Shown: piece after piece, positions 1 through 7,412 of the stretch
How positions within the stretch are numbered: the first letter of the stretch is position 1
Layout: each line of letters begins with the position of its first letter
Made by a program: the position numbers and the translations under genes
The notes under the pieces: generated by a model
Databases searched by the model: none
Seen by the model: the letters and a program-made list of their open reading frames with translations, nothing else
What the model was told of the DNA's origin: nothing
From: Chrysochromulina parva
Lineage: Eukaryota; Haptophyta; Prymnesiales; Chrysochromulinaceae
Assembly (NCBI GenBank): GCA_002887195.1
Contig: PJAB01001000.1
Location: 1-18,324, forward strand
Reading direction: 5' to 3'
Length of the DNA stretch: 18,324 bases

Positions 1-180
1 AGCGCATGCAAGTGCTCAATACGGCGCGATCCGAGCGCATCTCGAGGAGTGGGGACGAGGAGCGCATGCAAGTGCTCAATACGGCGCGATCCGAGCGCAT
101 CTCGAGGAGTGGGGACGAGGGGCGCATGCAAGTGCTCAATACGGCTCGATCCGAGCGCATCTCGAGGAGTGGGGACGAGG
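1..180 (+). repeat. 60-bp tandem repeat, three copies
   Basis: Units lie at 1-60, 61-120 and 121-180. The first two are identical; the third differs at two positions (121 and 146). Each unit carries one copy of the CATGCAAGTGCTCAAYACGG short repeat. The 60-bp period keeps the reading frame. The array probably extends past the left edge of the window. Confidence 0.95.
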
Positions 181-1139
181 GCGAGGCGGAGGACGAGGCG
201 GAGGACGAGGCGGATGGTCAGATCCCGGAGGTGATCGAGGTTGAACCCGAGGGAGAAGGAGCGGAGGGAGAGGGAGAGAGCGCCGTGGAGTCGAGCTTCG
301 GTGTGCAACTAGCCGGGACAGCGGAGCGGGCGATCGACGGCAAGGCGACGGCCACGGCCACTGCGGGCGCGGCGGCGGCCATGCTCACTCCGCGCATGCA
401 AGTGCTCAACACGGCGGGCATGCTCACTCCGCGCGAAGCGCTGGCGCAGCGCTGTGGCGAGCGTCTTTGGGCCCATGCAAGTGCTCAACACGGCGCCACC
501 CCCACCGGAGGCCTCTGGCCGATGCCAAGGGAGCCGCATGCAAGTGCTCAACACGGCGCCACCCCCCTCTGGCCACAGATAGCGTCCCCTGGCGGCCTCT
601 CGTCCACCATCGAGACGCTCATCGATGGGCTGCGGCTCGGCCCCGCGCGCACGGCCGCCGCCACCGAGGCAGCGAGAGCCTGGTTCATGGAGCAGGGCTA
701 CGCTGACTCGAGTGAGCTGCTCGAGGTCCGTGCGGAGTCCGAGCTCGCCCTCGCAATTCAGCACGGCGCGTGCCTGAAGCCGGGCAAAGCGCGCCTGCTC
801 GCCAAGCGGCTCGCCGATCTCGCCCTAAATCTCGCCCCGATCTCGCCCCCACCGCCCACGGCCGACCAATGGGCGGGGTATGCGGGGGCGGGGTATGCGG
901 GGGCGGGGTATGCGGGGGCTGGGTATGCGGGGGCCTCGCCGGCCGTCGTGCCGATGGGCCTTCCCGTGCTGCACGCTCATGCGCCCGTGCTGTCGCCGCC
1001 GGCCCTGGTTACGGCCACGGAGCTGGGGCTAGCTGACCCTGCATTGCCGTTGGAAGCGATGGATTGGAGGCGGCTCGCGCAGGCGTACGAGCGTGCGGAG
1101 ACGCTGGCAGAGACACGTGGAGTCCTTGATCGAACGTGA
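6..1139 (+). CDS. Low-complexity protein with SAM-like segment, possibly 5'-partial
   Basis: I do not recognise this gene by name. The frame is open from the first ATG to a TGA at 1137-1139 (377 aa) and also open to the window edge, so the true start may lie upstream. Residues 1-60 are three near-identical 20-residue repeats. An acidic Glu/Asp/Gly stretch follows at about 60-95, then Ala-rich sequence. Residues about 200-275 are the only globular-looking part: a Trp-Phe, a Gly-Tyr, and a CLKPGKARLLAKRL run that resembles the end of a SAM or SAM-like helical domain. A GYAGA repeat (four units) comes next, then a C-terminal helical segment. One short DNA repeat is read in two different frames within this protein, so much of the N-terminal half is repeat-derived. 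Function unknown; a SAM-type protein-interaction role is only an inference. Reality as a gene is moderately likely given the length and the globular segment. Confidence 0.5.
   Translation: MQVLNTARSERISRSGDEERMQVLNTARSERISRSGDEGRMQVLNTARSERISRSGDEGEAEDEAEDEADGQIPEVIEVEPEGEGAEGEGESAVESSFGVQLAGTAERAIDGKATATATAGAAAAMLTPRMQVLNTAGMLTPREALAQRCGERLWAHASAQHGATPTGGLWPMPREPHASAQHGATPLWPQIASPGGLSSTIETLIDGLRLGPARTAAATEAARAWFMEQGYADSSELLEVRAESELALAIQHGACLKPGKARLLAKRLADLALNLAPISPPPPTADQWAGYAGAGYAGAGYAGAGYAGASPAVVPMGLPVLHAHAPVLSPPALVTATELGLADPALPLEAMDWRRLAQAYERAETLAETRGVLDRT
395..416 (+). repeat. Short repeat copy 4, bracketed by direct repeats
   Basis: CATGCAAGTGCTCAACACGG starts at 395. It is read here as MQVLNTA, the same frame as the three copies in the 60-bp array. 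A 15-bp sequence at 380-394 (CATGCTCACTCCGCG) is repeated exactly at 419-433, directly flanking the insert like a duplicated junction. Confidence 0.9.
474..558 (+). repeat. Short repeat copies 5 and 6
   Basis: Copies start at 474 and 537. Both are read as HASAQHGA, a different frame from copies 1-4. Each is followed by CCACCCCC and then, at different distances, CTCTGGCC, so the flanks were partly duplicated as well. Confidence 0.9.
871..930 (+). repeat. 15-bp tandem repeat, four copies
   Basis: The unit is GGGCGGGGTATGCGG at 871, 886, 901 and 916; the last copy has one C-to-T substitution that also changes the run of G. In the host gene it encodes the GYAGA pentapeptide repeat. G-rich tracts of this kind could fold as G-quadruplexes, but nothing here shows that they do. 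Confidence 0.95.
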
Positions 1140-1199
1140 CCGCCCACCGCGCGCGTTTTACGAAGGAACACACACCCGATGTGTACAGTATGAGAGCAG

Positions 1200-1243
1200 G
1201 TGATTTCTCTTCTCTCGTGCTGATCTATAGCTTGTGCTTCCAG
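1200..1243 (+). other. Possible 5'-UTR intron
   Basis: A CAG-GTGATT donor at 1198-1205, a pyrimidine-rich stretch and a CTTCCAG acceptor ending at 1243 would define a 44-bp intron in the leader of the IQ-motif gene. It is very short and is not needed to keep any frame open. Transcript data would decide. Confidence 0.15.
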
Positions 1244-1345
1244 GGAAATTGGGGTTCATTTTGCGGCAGCGCCACCCGTCAGCAAGCCGACGCGGCTGAC
1301 GCACGCGCTCGAAAACGCCCAACACAACGCGGAGCGTTAGAAATC

Positions 1346-3469
1346 ATGGACGGGTCGGAGGCGGCAACGGCGAGCATGCAGCCAGCAGTGCCGCCGGCCG
1401 TCGCCCAGTTTGAGCCGATAGTGCAAGCAGGCATGCGCGAGGGGCTGAACCGTGTGGATGCCGAAGCACGCGCCCGAGAAATCTTGTTTGGTGAGCAGGA
1501 GAACGAGGAGCGCGCCTTTTTGAACGCCCTCGATGAGGCCTTGTGGCAGAGCTGCACAAGACTGAGCGACGAGGAGGCTTGGACACATCTGCTGCAGTGC
1601 GATGGGCTCGACTCAGTGATCGCTCGGCTGTCAGGTATGCTCGACTCAGAGGCGATCAGCGACGCACAATTTCAAACGCTGCTCTCCCGTTCGTCTGAAC
1701 AGTTGGCCTGGTCTCCTCGCAAGACGACGACCTTGGGTGCCGGAAGCAGTGGCAGTGCTGCCGTCGACACCGGCGCGGGCGTGTTTGGCGCCAGAACGCC
1801 GCCGGCAGCTCCGCCGAGCAGGTCGTATGAGGAGAAGCGCCGCCGCGAGCGTGCGGCGACGCTGTTGCAGTGTGCGGCACGCTGTGAGCTCGCACGCCGC
1901 TCAGTGCGCGTGGCGGTGGTCGCCGCGCGGGAGCGGGAGCGGGAGCGGCAGCTGAGGGAGAGCCAGGCCGCGCGTGCAGAGGCCGAGAGCGTGCTCGCCG
2001 AGCTTCGTCAGGCTGAGGCCGCACGCTCAATGCAGCGCCTCTCGCGTGGCGCTCTCGCGCGTGCGCTGGCGGCTTCGATGCGTGTGGAGGAGGCCAAGCG
2101 GCACGGGGCGGCCGCGCGGGTGCAGGCGAGTGCGCGCGCCGTGCGTGCCAAGCGGCAGCTACAGGCGTGCCGCGCCGCGGCGACGCAGTTGCAGGCTGTA
2201 GCTCGACGGACGAGTGCACGCGCTGCGATGGCGGCAAGGCGGCGCAGCGTCGAGAACTGCGTGGAGCAAGCGGCCGCGGAGGCTGAGGCCAAGACCAGAG
2301 CGGAGGCGGAGGCCAAGGCACGAGCGGAAGCTGAGGCCAAGGCACGAGCGGAGGCGGAGGAGGCAAAGGCGAAGGTGGAGGCGGAGGCCGAGGCGGCGGT
2401 CAGGGCGGCGGCAGAGGCCAAGGCAGCTGCAGAGGCCAAAGCAGCTGCAGAGGCCAAGGCGGCGGCAGAGGCCAAGGCGGCGGCAGAGGCCAAGGCGGCG
2501 GCAGAGGCGCAGGCCAAGGCAATCGCAGAGGCCGAGGCGGCGGTGGCGTCGAAGAGGGCGGCGGCCGCCAAGGCGGAGGCCGCCAAGGCGGCGGCAGCCA
2601 AGGCAGAGGAGGATAGGTGGCAGCAAGCGGAGGACGCGAGGAGGAGAGCTGCGGCAGACGCCCCCCAAGCGGCGGATGCGATGAGGAGCTTGCAGCACCC
2701 GCACCCGCATCCTCCTCCACCGCCGGCTCTGCAGCGGCCGAGCCGGCCACCTTCCAGGGACCCACCAGCGCACGTGCCCAGCACGTTGCACGTCCTGACG
2801 CCGGGTCTTGAGCCGATCGCGATGGCGGCAGGCAGCTCCAGCAGCGGTGCTGCTGCTCCTGCAGAGGAGGTGAGCAGCGCCGTGGTGAGCAGCGCCCCCG
2901 CGGCATCGCTTCCAGTGAGCGTGCGAGAGCAGGCGCGGCTGGAGTCGACGCGCGTGGCGGCGCTGAGTATGGCCACGGTCCGCTCTCGAGCGCTCGCCGA
3001 GCTGAACAACGCCTCTCTCGTGTCCGCTGCTGCCGCCGGTGCGCACCCACCCAAGCCGCTTCACATGCAACCCCAGCCTCCACAAGCGGCTCCACACCCC
3101 TCGAGGGCCTTCGCCGCTCCCGTGGCCGCCCCGCGTCCTTCGACCGCCGCGCGCCTCTCCAAGGTCCTTGGCCGATTGGGAGGTGGCGGCGCCAGGCTGC
3201 CGGGCGTCGTGATGGGCGCCATGCTGGGAGCCGATGCAGTGCCACGCGGGATGAGCGCGCCTACCGGCATACTGAGCGCCGTGGGTGGGCTCGACGAGTT
3301 GCAGCTTGGCATGCAGCAACGGCGCATTGATGCCGCGGCTGCGGCGAAGGCGCTCGGTCCAATGGGAGGTGGTGGCGCCGCGGCTGCCTCAAACAAGGGC
3401 AAGCGCGGCATCAGCTTGCAGTGGCATGGTACGAAGAGCTTTTTGCAGGAGCACAAGGGTTTGCGTTAA
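1346..3469 (+). CDS. IQ-motif protein with long charged helix
   Basis: A 707-residue protein starting at the ATG at 1346. The frame is open upstream, but without another well-placed ATG before a coding-like N-terminus. Residues 1-120 are an uncharacterised helical region. Residues about 170-185, 226-239, 255-270 and 278-293 each fit the IQ pattern (a hydrophobic residue, then Q, with R/K about four and nine positions later), so several calmodulin-type light chains could bind. Residues about 305-440 are an Ala/Glu/Lys/Arg helix of AEAKA-type repeats, a probable coiled coil or single alpha-helix. After that the protein is Pro/Ala/Ser-rich and disordered, ending in Gly-rich basic segments. No myosin motor, kinase or other enzyme domain is visible. 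A calmodulin-binding scaffold is the best reading. No named orthologue is recognised. It lies 206 bp downstream of the first gene on the same strand. Confidence 0.65.
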   Translation: MDGSEAATASMQPAVPPAVAQFEPIVQAGMREGLNRVDAEARAREILFGEQENEERAFLNALDEALWQSCTRLSDEEAWTHLLQCDGLDSVIARLSGMLDSEAISDAQFQTLLSRSSEQLAWSPRKTTTLGAGSSGSAAVDTGAGVFGARTPPAAPPSRSYEEKRRRERAATLLQCAARCELARRSVRVAVVAARERERERQLRESQAARAEAESVLAELRQAEAARSMQRLSRGALARALAASMRVEEAKRHGAAARVQASARAVRAKRQLQACRAAATQLQAVARRTSARAAMAARRRSVENCVEQAAAEAEAKTRAEAEAKARAEAEAKARAEAEEAKAKVEAEAEAAVRAAAEAKAAAEAKAAAEAKAAAEAKAAAEAKAAAEAQAKAIAEAEAAVASKRAAAAKAEAAKAAAAKAEEDRWQQAEDARRRAAADAPQAADAMRSLQHPHPHPPPPPALQRPSRPPSRDPPAHVPSTLHVLTPGLEPIAMAAGSSSSGAAAPAEEVSSAVVSSAPAASLPVSVREQARLESTRVAALSMATVRSRALAELNNASLVSAAAAGAHPPKPLHMQPQPPQAAPHPSRAFAAPVAAPRPSTAARLSKVLGRLGGGGARLPGVVMGAMLGADAVPRGMSAPTGILSAVGGLDELQLGMQQRRIDAAAAAKALGPMGGGGAAAASNKGKRGISLQWHGTKSFLQEHKGLR
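2273..2610 (+). repeat. Ala-Glu-Ala-Lys coding repeat tract
   Basis: Imperfect 15-18-bp units rich in GCAGAGGCCAAGGCGG encode the charged helix of the IQ-motif protein. Because the units lack stop codons in every frame, long spurious frames open on both strands here. Codon choice (GCAGAGGCCAAG) differs from the analogous tract at 16490-17810, so the two tracts need not share a recent DNA origin. Confidence 0.85.
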
Positions 3470-3546
3470 ATGTGAAAAATGGTTCGATATTAAATATTGG
3501 CGCGTAGACAACACCGTTGAGATGGCTCTCCAAACCGTATATGGCC

Positions 3547-3568
3547 GTATTCATATTATGCCGAATAC
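3547..3568. other. Small inverted repeat in convergent 3' spacer
   Basis: GTATTC at 3547-3552 pairs with GAATAC at 3563-3568 around a 10-base loop. It lies in the AT-richer 199-bp spacer between two convergent genes (stops at 3469 and 3669). It may mark a 3' end; nothing more can be said. Confidence 0.2.
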
Positions 3569-3668
3569 ATATTACGTCGAGCTATCTTAGGGCTCATGGA
3601 CGAGGGCGGGTATGTGAAGGTCTGCAGTACTCGCAGATCTGGCATGGCCAACGACGCAAGCTCCACCT

Positions 3669-4103
3669 CTACTTGCGGCTCTTCTTGCTGCCACCCCGCT
3701 TCTTTGCCAAGTCTTCTGATATCTTCTTGAAGTACTTCTTCTCCTTGTCTGCCTGCGACATATTTGCCAGCTCCTCCTGCGCCTTCCGCGCCTTCTCAAT
3801 GAGCTCCACACGGTTCTCGCCCAAACCAACAGTTGGTGCGTTACCACCGAGGCCGCTATTGGTTTTGATGAGCCCAGCGATGCCCACGAGCACAATAGCG
3901 CCAAACAAAAGAGTCACCTCAACGGGCAAATCGGACAAGATATTGCCGGAGGCGACTTCCGGAGCTTCAAACTTCCGGAGAGGTGCGGCGACAACATCGA
4001 AAGGACTCGCGACGGCACGGACCGATGTGCTTCGCGAAATTGACGGCGCGCCACGCAATGGCAACTGGAATGCGAGAAGCGCGGCCACGACGTTGCTGAG
4101 CAT
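3669..4103 (-). CDS. Plastid-targeted single-pass membrane protein
   Basis: A 144-residue protein read from the ATG at 4103-4101; a TTG two codons upstream is a less likely start. The N-terminus has a short hydrophobic signal-like stretch (VVAALLA) followed by FQLP, then an Arg/Ser-rich segment without acids. This matches the signal-plus-transit layout with a Phe just after the cleavage site seen in algae with red secondary plastids. The mature part has one clear transmembrane segment at about 63-80 (VTLLFGAIVLVGIAGLI) and then a charged Lys/Glu helix ending in a basic GGSKKSRK tail. This suggests a thylakoid or envelope protein with a soluble basic tail. No named family recognised. It is divergent from the EF-hand gene, with start codons 234 bp apart. 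Confidence 0.75.
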   Translation of the reverse strand: MLSNVVAALLAFQLPLRGAPSISRSTSVRAVASPFDVVAAPLRKFEAPEVASGNILSDLPVEVTLLFGAIVLVGIAGLIKTNSGLGGNAPTVGLGENRVELIEKARKAQEELANMSQADKEKKYFKKISEDLAKKRGGSKKSRK

Positions 4104-4337
4104 CGCCAACCAGGACCCAGGACCCTGCGATTCCTCGGAGATCGACGAAATCGGACATTTCCGAGCCGCGAGGACTTTTCAAGTCATGTCAAAGGTGGGA
4201 CGTATGCATGTTGTGGGCCTCTGGAATTTGGGGGGATTGGACACGTGGCCGCCTTGTTGCTTCTGATCGGGTCCCGCGACGAGTCCTGTGGGCCTCGTCG
4301 GTCCTCTCCTCGCTGCCGCTGACAGAGGCAGTGTGGA
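4104..4337. promoter_or_regulatory. Shared intergenic region of a divergent pair
   Basis: These 234 bp separate the start codons of the plastid membrane protein and the EF-hand protein and must hold both promoters and leaders. I see no TATA box or other recognisable element. Confidence 0.5.
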
Positions 4338-4691
4338 ATGCGGAGCTTCCGCGGTCTGCTCTTCATCGCCTTGCTGACGTTGCAAGGGATCCTCGTAGTG
4401 GGTGCGCCCGAGCCGCTCGCGGAGGAGCCGCTGGCGGAGGACGCATCGCCGCATTCAGCAGAGGAGGTGCAGGAGGCGCGAGAGGAGTTTGAAGGTATCG
4501 ACACGAATAAGGACGGCTTCATCACCAAGGAGGAGATTCTAGAGATGGACGAGGTGCCCGAGAAGGAGGAGATCGAGGAGTTCTTCAATACGTACGACAC
4601 CAACAAGGATGGGCGCGTGACCTTTGATGAAATCTTGCAATCAGACGACGAGCTGCGCGCCGCCGATGATGAAGGCGATAAGGAGCTCTGA
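4338..4691 (+). CDS. ER-lumen two-EF-hand calcium-binding protein
   Basis: A 117-residue protein from the ATG at 4338. Residues 1-23 form a classic signal peptide (MRSFRG, then LLFIALLTLQGILVV, ending at GA-PEP). An acidic linker follows, then two canonical EF-hand loops, DTNKDGFITKEE and DTNKDGRVTFDE, with Asp at 1 and 3, Gly at 6 and Glu at 12, so both should bind calcium. The protein ends in DKEL, a known variant of the KDEL-type ER retrieval signal. Together these point to a soluble, ER-retained calcium binder of the calumenin/reticulocalbin kind, though much shorter than those, which carry six EF-hands. It shares its upstream region with the divergent plastid membrane protein gene. Confidence 0.85.
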   Translation: MRSFRGLLFIALLTLQGILVVGAPEPLAEEPLAEDASPHSAEEVQEAREEFEGIDTNKDGFITKEEILEMDEVPEKEEIEEFFNTYDTNKDGRVTFDEILQSDDELRAADDEGDKEL

Positions 4692-4897
4692 GCGCGGCGG
4701 CGCGGACCGCGCGCGTCATCCAGCCGTCGGCCATGCACGGCATCGCGCACTGTGCGTATCGTGGACCAGATGAAGGGATACAGTAACCACGCTCCCTGGT
4801 GTAAAAAATATACACTGTGTGAACCACGACGGCGCGTGGATCCGCGCACTTCAGTGCACTTGCAAAACACGAGAAAGATGATCTTTTGTACTTTCGT

Positions 4898-5815
4898 TCA
4901 CAAGTCCGCAAACTCCAGCCCCGCCTCCTTGAGGAGAAGCGGACGCGCCGCCTTGACGTCTCGCAGCAGCCATCGTCCCAGCAGCTCGTAGCGATCTTCT
5001 TCGGTCAGAGAGCCCTCAGGAAATTGGCCGGAGGCGATGGCGGCGTAAAGACTCATGGCGACGGCGACGGAGATGTTGAACGACTGCGTTAGCCCTGCCA
5101 TGGGGATGTAGAACGGCGCGTCGGCGAACTCAATAAAGGCTCGGCTCACGCCACGCCGCTCGTTGCCGAAGACGAGCGCGGTGCCGCGCTTGGCTCGAAA
5201 GTCGAGGTCATCAATAGGCACCGCCTCGAAGCGGTCGCGCAGCGGCTGCTCGCTTCGCTGGTCTTTCTCGTCCGCTTCACTCGGTGGGCAGTCAGAGGCG
5301 TAGACAGCGAGGTCGAGCTGGCGCAGCGCGGCTCCGCAGTCGGCCGACGAGCGGTACCGTGTCACGGTCAGCCATCGCGACGCCCCCATGGCCACGTTGC
5401 CGATCGAGCCACGTCTTGGCTGGGGCTGCTCCACAGGGCGCGTCACGCTGCTCGTGTGGCCGTATGGGACGGACTCTACCAGGTGCAGGTGCTGCACGCC
5501 GAGGCCCTCGGCTGTGCGCATGACTGCCGCCACGTTGTAAGGGTCGGCGATGTTTTCCAAGACGAGGTGGAGGCTCCCACGCCGCTTCGCAAGCACCTCG
5601 TTCAGCCGGACCACACGCGTTCCCGTTGCAAACTTGCCAAGGGTGTCGGCGACGAGCTTCCAATCCTCTGGCGTTGCCTCGTCCAGCAGCAGCCTTCGCC
5701 GTTTCATCTGGCTGATTGCGCTCGTGATTTGGCGCGTGGACGCTCGTGAGGTGATCGTGAACGCTCGCCTTACTGGCAGCGCGGTGGCGAAAGCAGCGAG
5801 CGAACAGAGGAGCAT
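4898..5815 (-). CDS. SpoU/TrmH-family RNA 2'-O-methyltransferase
   Basis: This encodes a SPOUT-class enzyme that transfers methyl from S-adenosylmethionine to a ribose 2'-OH, probably of tRNA or rRNA. From the ATG at 5815 it is 305 aa. Motif 1 is DPYNVAAVMRTAE at 91-103 (Asn94, catalytic-type Arg100). Motif 2 is LVFGNERRGVS at 214-224. Motif 3 is IPMAGLTQSFNISVAVAM at 237-254 (Asn247, Ser249). The C-terminal helical extension after motif 3 is as in TrmH (tRNA Gm18 methyltransferases), but the substrate cannot be assigned with certainty. Residues 1-35 look like a presequence: hydrophobic LLCSLAAFATALP, then Arg/Ser/Thr-rich. The LAAF step suggests plastid import. An in-frame ATG at 5968 would add 51 residues that look non-coding; I prefer 5815. 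It is divergent from the LYR-protein gene. Confidence 0.88.
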   Translation of the reverse strand: MLLCSLAAFATALPVRRAFTITSRASTRQITSAISQMKRRRLLLDEATPEDWKLVADTLGKFATGTRVVRLNEVLAKRRGSLHLVLENIADPYNVAAVMRTAEGLGVQHLHLVESVPYGHTSSVTRPVEQPQPRRGSIGNVAMGASRWLTVTRYRSSADCGAALRQLDLAVYASDCPPSEADEKDQRSEQPLRDRFEAVPIDDLDFRAKRGTALVFGNERRGVSRAFIEFADAPFYIPMAGLTQSFNISVAVAMSLYAAIASGQFPEGSLTEEDRYELLGRWLLRDVKAARPLLLKEAGLEFADL

Positions 5816-6018
5816 CGCGTGTGCTCCTCGTCGATTGTGTGCGAGACCAAGGGTGTGGCGAGACTCACGATCTCGAATGTTTCTGTACGAGTTCACGTTC
5901 ATGTTTCTTAGACAGTTGAAAAGGTTGTGCCTGTTCACAGGTCCTTTACATTGTAGTTTCGTGGCCATTGAGTGTGTGCGCGACGGGCGGGCGGGCGGCT
6001 CTCTGTGTGCTTCGACGA
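5816..6018. promoter_or_regulatory. Shared intergenic region of a divergent pair
   Basis: These 203 bp lie between the methyltransferase and LYR-protein start codons. They are AT-richer than the flanking genes around 5870-5965. If the methyltransferase started at 5968 instead, only 50 bp would remain for two promoters, which argues for the 5815 start. Confidence 0.45.
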
Positions 6019-6261
6019 ATGGACCCGCGCGTCCGAGACCTTTACAAACGGATAATCACAGTCGGCCGTGACTACCCCACCGGGCTCAGTCACGTGCGCG
6101 AGAAAGCGAAGCGCGAATTTTTCAAGCGTGCCAACCTTCACGATGGCCTTGAGATCAACCGTGCGATCAACTATGGTCGGCACATGGTGCGCGAGATGAC
6201 TGGAATCATCCAGTTCAAGAAGTATCGCGCGCTCAAACAGAGGTACGAGGACGAGTCATGA
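6019..6261 (+). CDS. LYR-motif protein, LYRM5/ETFRF1-like
   Basis: An 80-residue basic protein from the ATG at 6019. VRDLYKRIITVGRDYP at about 5-20 carries the LYR-type tripeptide (here LYK) and the following Phe-less helix typical of LYRM5. GRHMVREM at about 54-61 and the C-terminal FKKYRALKQRYE at about 66-77 match the conserved end of the LYRM5/ETFRF1 group. In animals that protein binds the mitochondrial electron-transfer flavoprotein and removes its FAD; LYR proteins in general work with the acyl-carrier protein in mitochondrial assembly. Length is close to the family norm. Family assignment comes from motif recall, not a search. Its start lies 203 bp from the methyltransferase start on the other strand. 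Confidence 0.8.
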   Translation: MDPRVRDLYKRIITVGRDYPTGLSHVREKAKREFFKRANLHDGLEINRAINYGRHMVREMTGIIQFKKYRALKQRYEDES

Positions 6262-6935
6262 TGTGCGGGACTTCTCGCGTCAAATGTGCTCAACGAGCCC
6301 GAAGCCTCCAAGAAGATTCTGTGCAGTGCTATGAGAGATGCTCTTGACCTCTTGTGAAGCCGGCCACAAAATCACGGACCCCACCACATGACGCACGGCA
6401 TCGGGTGATGGCACACTCCATGAGACTTGGGATCCAACCTTGCCCCGTGCAGTGGCGCAGTCCGATGAGTTCATGGCCTCGTTGGCCTCTGATGGTGAAC
6501 GGGATTGGCAAACCAACGGATGCTCTCACAGCGGATGCATGGTTGCTCTCTAGCCTTCCAGTCAGTGCGGGCATTGCGCACCGAGACGAGTTGAGACATG
6601 TGGGCAGTTCCCATCGTCGAAGTGCCGATTATGAGTCTTGACAGGCTGGCACGACACTTCTTGTGCTGCTGCTGAACGTCAAACTAGACTGATGACGGTT
6701 ACAACACGGGGAACATCAGGGGAACATTGCAGCAGTGACGACCGTAAAAAATCCAAACAGCATGGACAACCCTGAGATGCCGATCCAGAACAAGCAGCGC
6801 AAGGAGCGCCCCGAAGGGACCCCTCTACCGAATCGCGAATCGCATGCCCGCGAGGGAGTAGAAAAGGTTTTTCAACCCCTCTCCCCCCTCCCCCCACCCC
6901 CCACCTGATTGCCTATCACAATCCCGCCCGGCAGT

Positions 6936-6945
6936 ACATATATAG
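6936..6945 (+). promoter_or_regulatory. TATA-like box
   Basis: ACATATATAG stands out in GC-rich surroundings, just after a polypyrimidine run. A start site about 30 bp downstream would give the gene at 7413 a leader of roughly 440 nt, or could drive an unrecognised non-coding transcript. Confidence 0.3.
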
Positions 6946-7268
6946 GGCAGCGAGCACTCCAGAGATTACCCTGCGTGCTGGGAGAGACCAACCTCACCGT
7001 AGCGCGAAATTGAGTCAGTTGCGGTAGCCCGAGCGAGCGACCGTACTCAGTACAGTTGTGTTGACCGAGGGGAGCGGAGCCGTCCTTTGAGACGCGGAGT
7101 GGAGAGCGCGGGGGGACCGCGACGAAACTGGCCGACTGACTGATAGAAGCAAGCTTCCTAGCTACAATTTTGCCAGGCAAATTATTCGAAACAACACATC
7201 AAGTACCTAAACAAGCGCAACCGAATACCCCTGTAGCCAACGGAGTAGGAAAGGGTGGGCGGAGAGGA

Positions 7269-7270
<2 letters not shown>

Positions 7271-7299
<29 letters not shown>

Positions 7300-7318
7300 A
7301 CTTGACTTGACTTGACTG
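7271..7318 (+). repeat. GCTT and GACTT microsatellite
   Basis: Seven GCTT units at 7271-7298 run directly into about four GACTT units to 7318. It lies about 95 bp before a start codon, so in the leader or promoter. A short related CTTGCTTGCTT run recurs at 8327-8337 upstream of the WD40 gene. Confidence 0.95.
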
Positions 7319-7412
7319 ACTTTTGAACCAGAAGTTTGCTCTTTTTGGACAGTCACCGCGAACAGCGCATCGCGACTGCGTGCATTTTTTCGCGTCGAGC
7401 AGACGCCGCGGG

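Larger units (their letters stand above)
6262..7412. other. 1.15-kb gene-poor region
   Basis: No convincing gene. Short frames at 6280-6641 on both strands lack recognisable domains. A pyrimidine-rich run (CCCCTCTCCCCCCTCCCCCC) covers about 6876-6900, a TATA-like box lies at 6936-6945, and a microsatellite at 7271-7318. The 3' part is probably promoter and leader of the gene starting at 7413. I tested the stretch after the TATA-like box for tRNA, 5S, U1-U6, SRP and RNase P hallmarks by eye and saw none. Confidence 0.5.

Noticed and set aside
1..180. CRISPR-like array
   Set aside because: The three units are contiguous 60-bp tandem copies without unique spacers, lie in an open frame, and the window is eukaryotic.
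2008..3319. Long minus-strand frames opposite the IQ-motif gene
   Set aside because: Low-complexity antisense shadows of the Ala/Glu-rich helix; no domain and no good start context.
4184..4911. Minus-strand frames opposite the EF-hand gene
   Set aside because: The plus strand encodes a signal peptide and two canonical EF-hands; the antisense products are Ser/Arg-rich with no motif.
5816..5968. 51-residue N-terminal extension of the methyltransferase
   Set aside because: It reads like AT-richer leader sequence, hides the apparent presequence, and would leave only 50 bp for two divergent promoters.
6280..6641. Short overlapping frames on both strands (78-95 codons)
   Set aside because: No domain, no supporting start context and mutually exclusive readings of the same DNA.
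6950..7170. Spliceosomal, SRP, RNase P, 5S or tRNA gene after the TATA-like box
   Set aside because: I looked for the hallmark sequences of each by eye and found none.
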